Below are positions 6,680 through 7,906 of a stretch of DNA of 7,906 nucleotides, in pieces. The notes under the pieces are model-generated. The model did no database searches and was not told the origin of the DNA. It worked only from the letters and a program-made list of their open reading frames with translations. The DNA is from Chitinispirillaceae bacterium (GTDB lineage: Bacteria > Fibrobacterota > Chitinivibrionia > Chitinivibrionales > Chitinispirillaceae), in NCBI GenBank assembly GCA_016926315.1, contig JAFGOU010000122.1, positions 1 through 7,906 of the forward strand. Reading direction: 5' to 3'. The translations under genes and the position numbers were made by a program. The first letter of the stretch is position 1. Each line of letters opens with the position of its first letter.

Positions 6680-7726
6680 TCAGTTAACCGGCTTGATCGT
6701 CAGCCGGCTTTTTTTCTTTTCCCGACGCGCCGGCTCTTTTTCAATGACTCCCGCATAGTGGCGGCATTTCTGCCGGATCATCCGGCCCGATGGCGTCAGG
6801 TCGCCCCTTTTCCAGCCGCCGGTCGGACGCGCTCCGGGCACGAGCGCCGCGGAGATTTCCTGCTTGTCGGCAATCGACCAGTTGCACCAGCTTATCCCGA
6901 ACCGGTCCATGAACGCGAACCACGCTTCGGTCTCCACGCTGTCGATCATTCCGTCGCCGGTGGCAAGCGTCGTGCCGAACTCCGAGGCAAAAAGCGCAAT
7001 ACCCTTCTGCATCGCATACACCGATTTCCGGCGCAGATCCTCGCCATGGGAGGCGGCGTAAAAATGCAGGGAGTAGGCGAGATTGCTTCCGCTCACCGGA
7101 TCGTCGGCGGAAATGTCGATGTCCTGGCACCAGTGCGGTGAGCCGATGAGAATGATGTTGTCCGGATCAACCTCCCGGATCGTTTTGACGATCGTTTCTG
7201 AATATGGTTTGACCTGCGAAGACCAGTCGTCATGGACCGGTTCATTGAAAATTTCATAGATGACGTTGGGATGCTTCCCGTACCGGGAGGCCATCTCCCT
7301 GAAAAACCCCTTCGACGCCTCGCTGTTTTTGCAGGCATAATGGTCGTGCCAGTCGATGATGACATATATCCCCCGTTTGATGGCCGCATCGACAATGGTT
7401 TTTATTTTCCCTGCTTCGGACATGTCATACATATAACCGCTCTTGCTAGGTTCATGCCTGACCCCCATGGCGGCGCGGACAATAGTCACCTTCCAGTCGT
7501 CCGCAAGCCAGTCGACCGCCTGTTTATTATAAAATTTCCCCATCCATTGGCTCCAGAAGAAGCTCATGCCGCGGAGCTGGACAGGATTGCCGTGCTGATC
7601 CACGATGCGGGCGTTTTCCACCCTGAGCTTACCGTGACGTTCGATCGGGGTTTGATGTTCAGAACCGCCGGTAGAAAAAGGGATCACGCCAACAACAACC
7701 GCGAACAGGACCACATACTTTGTCAT
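6680..7726 (-). CDS. Secreted GH5 endoglucanase-type glycoside hydrolase (subfamily 2-like)
   Basis: A 348-residue retaining beta-glycosidase that most likely cuts internal beta-1,4-glucan bonds outside the cytoplasm. The ATG at 7726 follows AAGGAG with a 6-base spacer and starts a signal peptide (MTKYVVLFAVVVGVIPFSTG); a longer in-frame start at 7810 adds 28 unlikely residues. The TIM-barrel covers about 33-322. LRGMSFFWSQW is at 51-61, the conserved arginine in IVRA at 84 and WHDH at 126-129. The acid/base E162 is in IFNEP (159-163), HFY is at 221-223, and the nucleophile E249 is in ASEFGT. NWS is at 282-284. All key GH5 residues are present. The overall pattern, including NWSIADK and GWKRGDLTPSG, matches GH5_2 cellulases such as the Pseudoalteromonas Cel5 type. 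There is no CBM or linker; the chain ends in a very basic tail (PARREKKKSRLTIKPVN). The neighbouring CBM11 protein could supply binding. Substrate beyond beta-glucan is uncertain. Confidence 0.92.
   Translation of the reverse strand: MTKYVVLFAVVVGVIPFSTGGSEHQTPIERHGKLRVENARIVDQHGNPVQLRGMSFFWSQWMGKFYNKQAVDWLADDWKVTIVRAAMGVRHEPSKSGYMYDMSEAGKIKTIVDAAIKRGIYVIIDWHDHYACKNSEASKGFFREMASRYGKHPNVIYEIFNEPVHDDWSSQVKPYSETIVKTIREVDPDNIILIGSPHWCQDIDISADDPVSGSNLAYSLHFYAASHGEDLRRKSVYAMQKGIALFASEFGTTLATGDGMIDSVETEAWFAFMDRFGISWCNWSIADKQEISAALVPGARPTGGWKRGDLTPSGRMIRQKCRHYAGVIEKEPARREKKKSRLTIKPVN
6688..6720 (+). terminator. Possible plus-strand intrinsic terminator inside the GH5 3' end
   Basis: CCGGCT (6688-6693) and AGCCGG (6702-6707) form a 6-bp GC-rich stem with an 8-base loop, followed by C, seven T, C and four T on the plus strand. 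The shape is right for a terminator of rightward transcription, but no plus-strand gene lies to its left. On the minus strand the same bases encode the basic tail of the GH5 enzyme. It could end an antisense or small RNA, or be a coding coincidence. Confidence 0.35.
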
Positions 7727-7809
7727 CTCTGACTCCTTTTTCAAAATGAGCACGGCGTAAAGGGTGATATAAAGAGTTAGTGGTCGTTTAGCCTCGTTCT
7801 GTTCCCTCA

Positions 7810-7826
7810 CGTTCGCCGGAACGAAC
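7810..7826. promoter_or_regulatory. Small inverted repeat in the GH5 leader
   Basis: CGTTC-GCCG-GAACG (7810-7823) overlaps GTTCG-CCGGAA-CGAAC (7811-7826), both perfect 5-bp inverted repeats. It lies between the predicted promoter and the GH5 start, inside the likely leader RNA. It may be an operator or a short RNA hairpin. Confidence 0.3.
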
Positions 7827-7855
7827 CCCGCGGTTACTTTTGTAGTTAGAGCTCA

Positions 7856-7885
7856 TTTATACCTTTAGCCGACCAGTAGTTACAA
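7856..7885 (-). promoter_or_regulatory. Sigma70-like promoter for the GH5 gene
   Basis: On the minus strand TTGTAA (7885-7880, 4 of 6 to TTGACA) and TATAAA (7861-7856, 5 of 6 to TATAAT) are 18 bases apart. The predicted start near 7849 gives a leader of about 123 bases. Nothing coding is visible between 7727 and the right edge, which fits a promoter region at the head of the gene cluster. Confidence 0.45.
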
Positions 7886-7906
7886 AATCGCCCGCTTATT
7901 CCTGCG

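Noticed and set aside
7727..7810. Upstream in-frame ATG giving a 376-residue GH5 protein
   Set aside because: It would place 28 residues before a complete signal peptide, and AAGGAG points to the ATG at 7726.
1..7906. CRISPR arrays, tRNA or rRNA genes, insertion sequences
   Set aside because: No regularly spaced repeats, no cloverleaf-like or rRNA sequence, and no transposase or terminal inverted repeats were seen by eye.

Overview
The window is about 7.9 kb of moderately GC-rich bacterial DNA with four protein genes, all on the minus strand. In transcription order (right to left) they are: a secreted GH5 endoglucanase-type glycoside hydrolase (7726-6680), a 771-residue outer-membrane beta-barrel-like protein (6398-4083), a second, 678-residue protein of the same kind (3982-1946), and the first 586 residues of a secreted protein built from tandem CBM11-like carbohydrate-binding modules (1759 to the left edge, 3' end missing). 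All four begin with a signal peptide. The two large middle proteins end in an aromatic C-terminus (KMWF and RVRF), as outer-membrane barrels do, so the organism has an outer membrane. A CBM11 protein, a GH5_2-like cellulase and no SusC/SusD pair suggest a polysaccharide degrader outside classic Bacteroidetes, perhaps Fibrobacterota/Chitinivibrionia-like; that placement is a low-confidence inference.

Layout from the right edge: 7727-7906 is a regulatory region with a sigma70-like promoter and a small inverted repeat in the leader. The GH5 gene follows. Then comes a 281-base gap (6399-6679) with no gene, ending in a hairpin that covers the ribosome binding site of the 771-residue protein, which starts at TTG. 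The two barrel genes are 100 bases apart and are probably co-transcribed. A palindromic repeat follows the stop codon of each. A separate promoter region with two similar palindromes 32 bp apart precedes the CBM11 protein.

As a working model this is a beta-glucan (cellulose, lichenan or xyloglucan) utilisation locus. The multi-CBM protein would bind glucan, the GH5 enzyme would cut it, and the two related barrels would act in surface binding or uptake of the products. The barrels share the motifs SPLT, LQGxNF, NRW and YNxR in the same order, so they look like paralogues of a family I do not recognise. The glycan link for the barrels rests on neighbourhood only. No mobile element, tRNA, rRNA or CRISPR array was seen.
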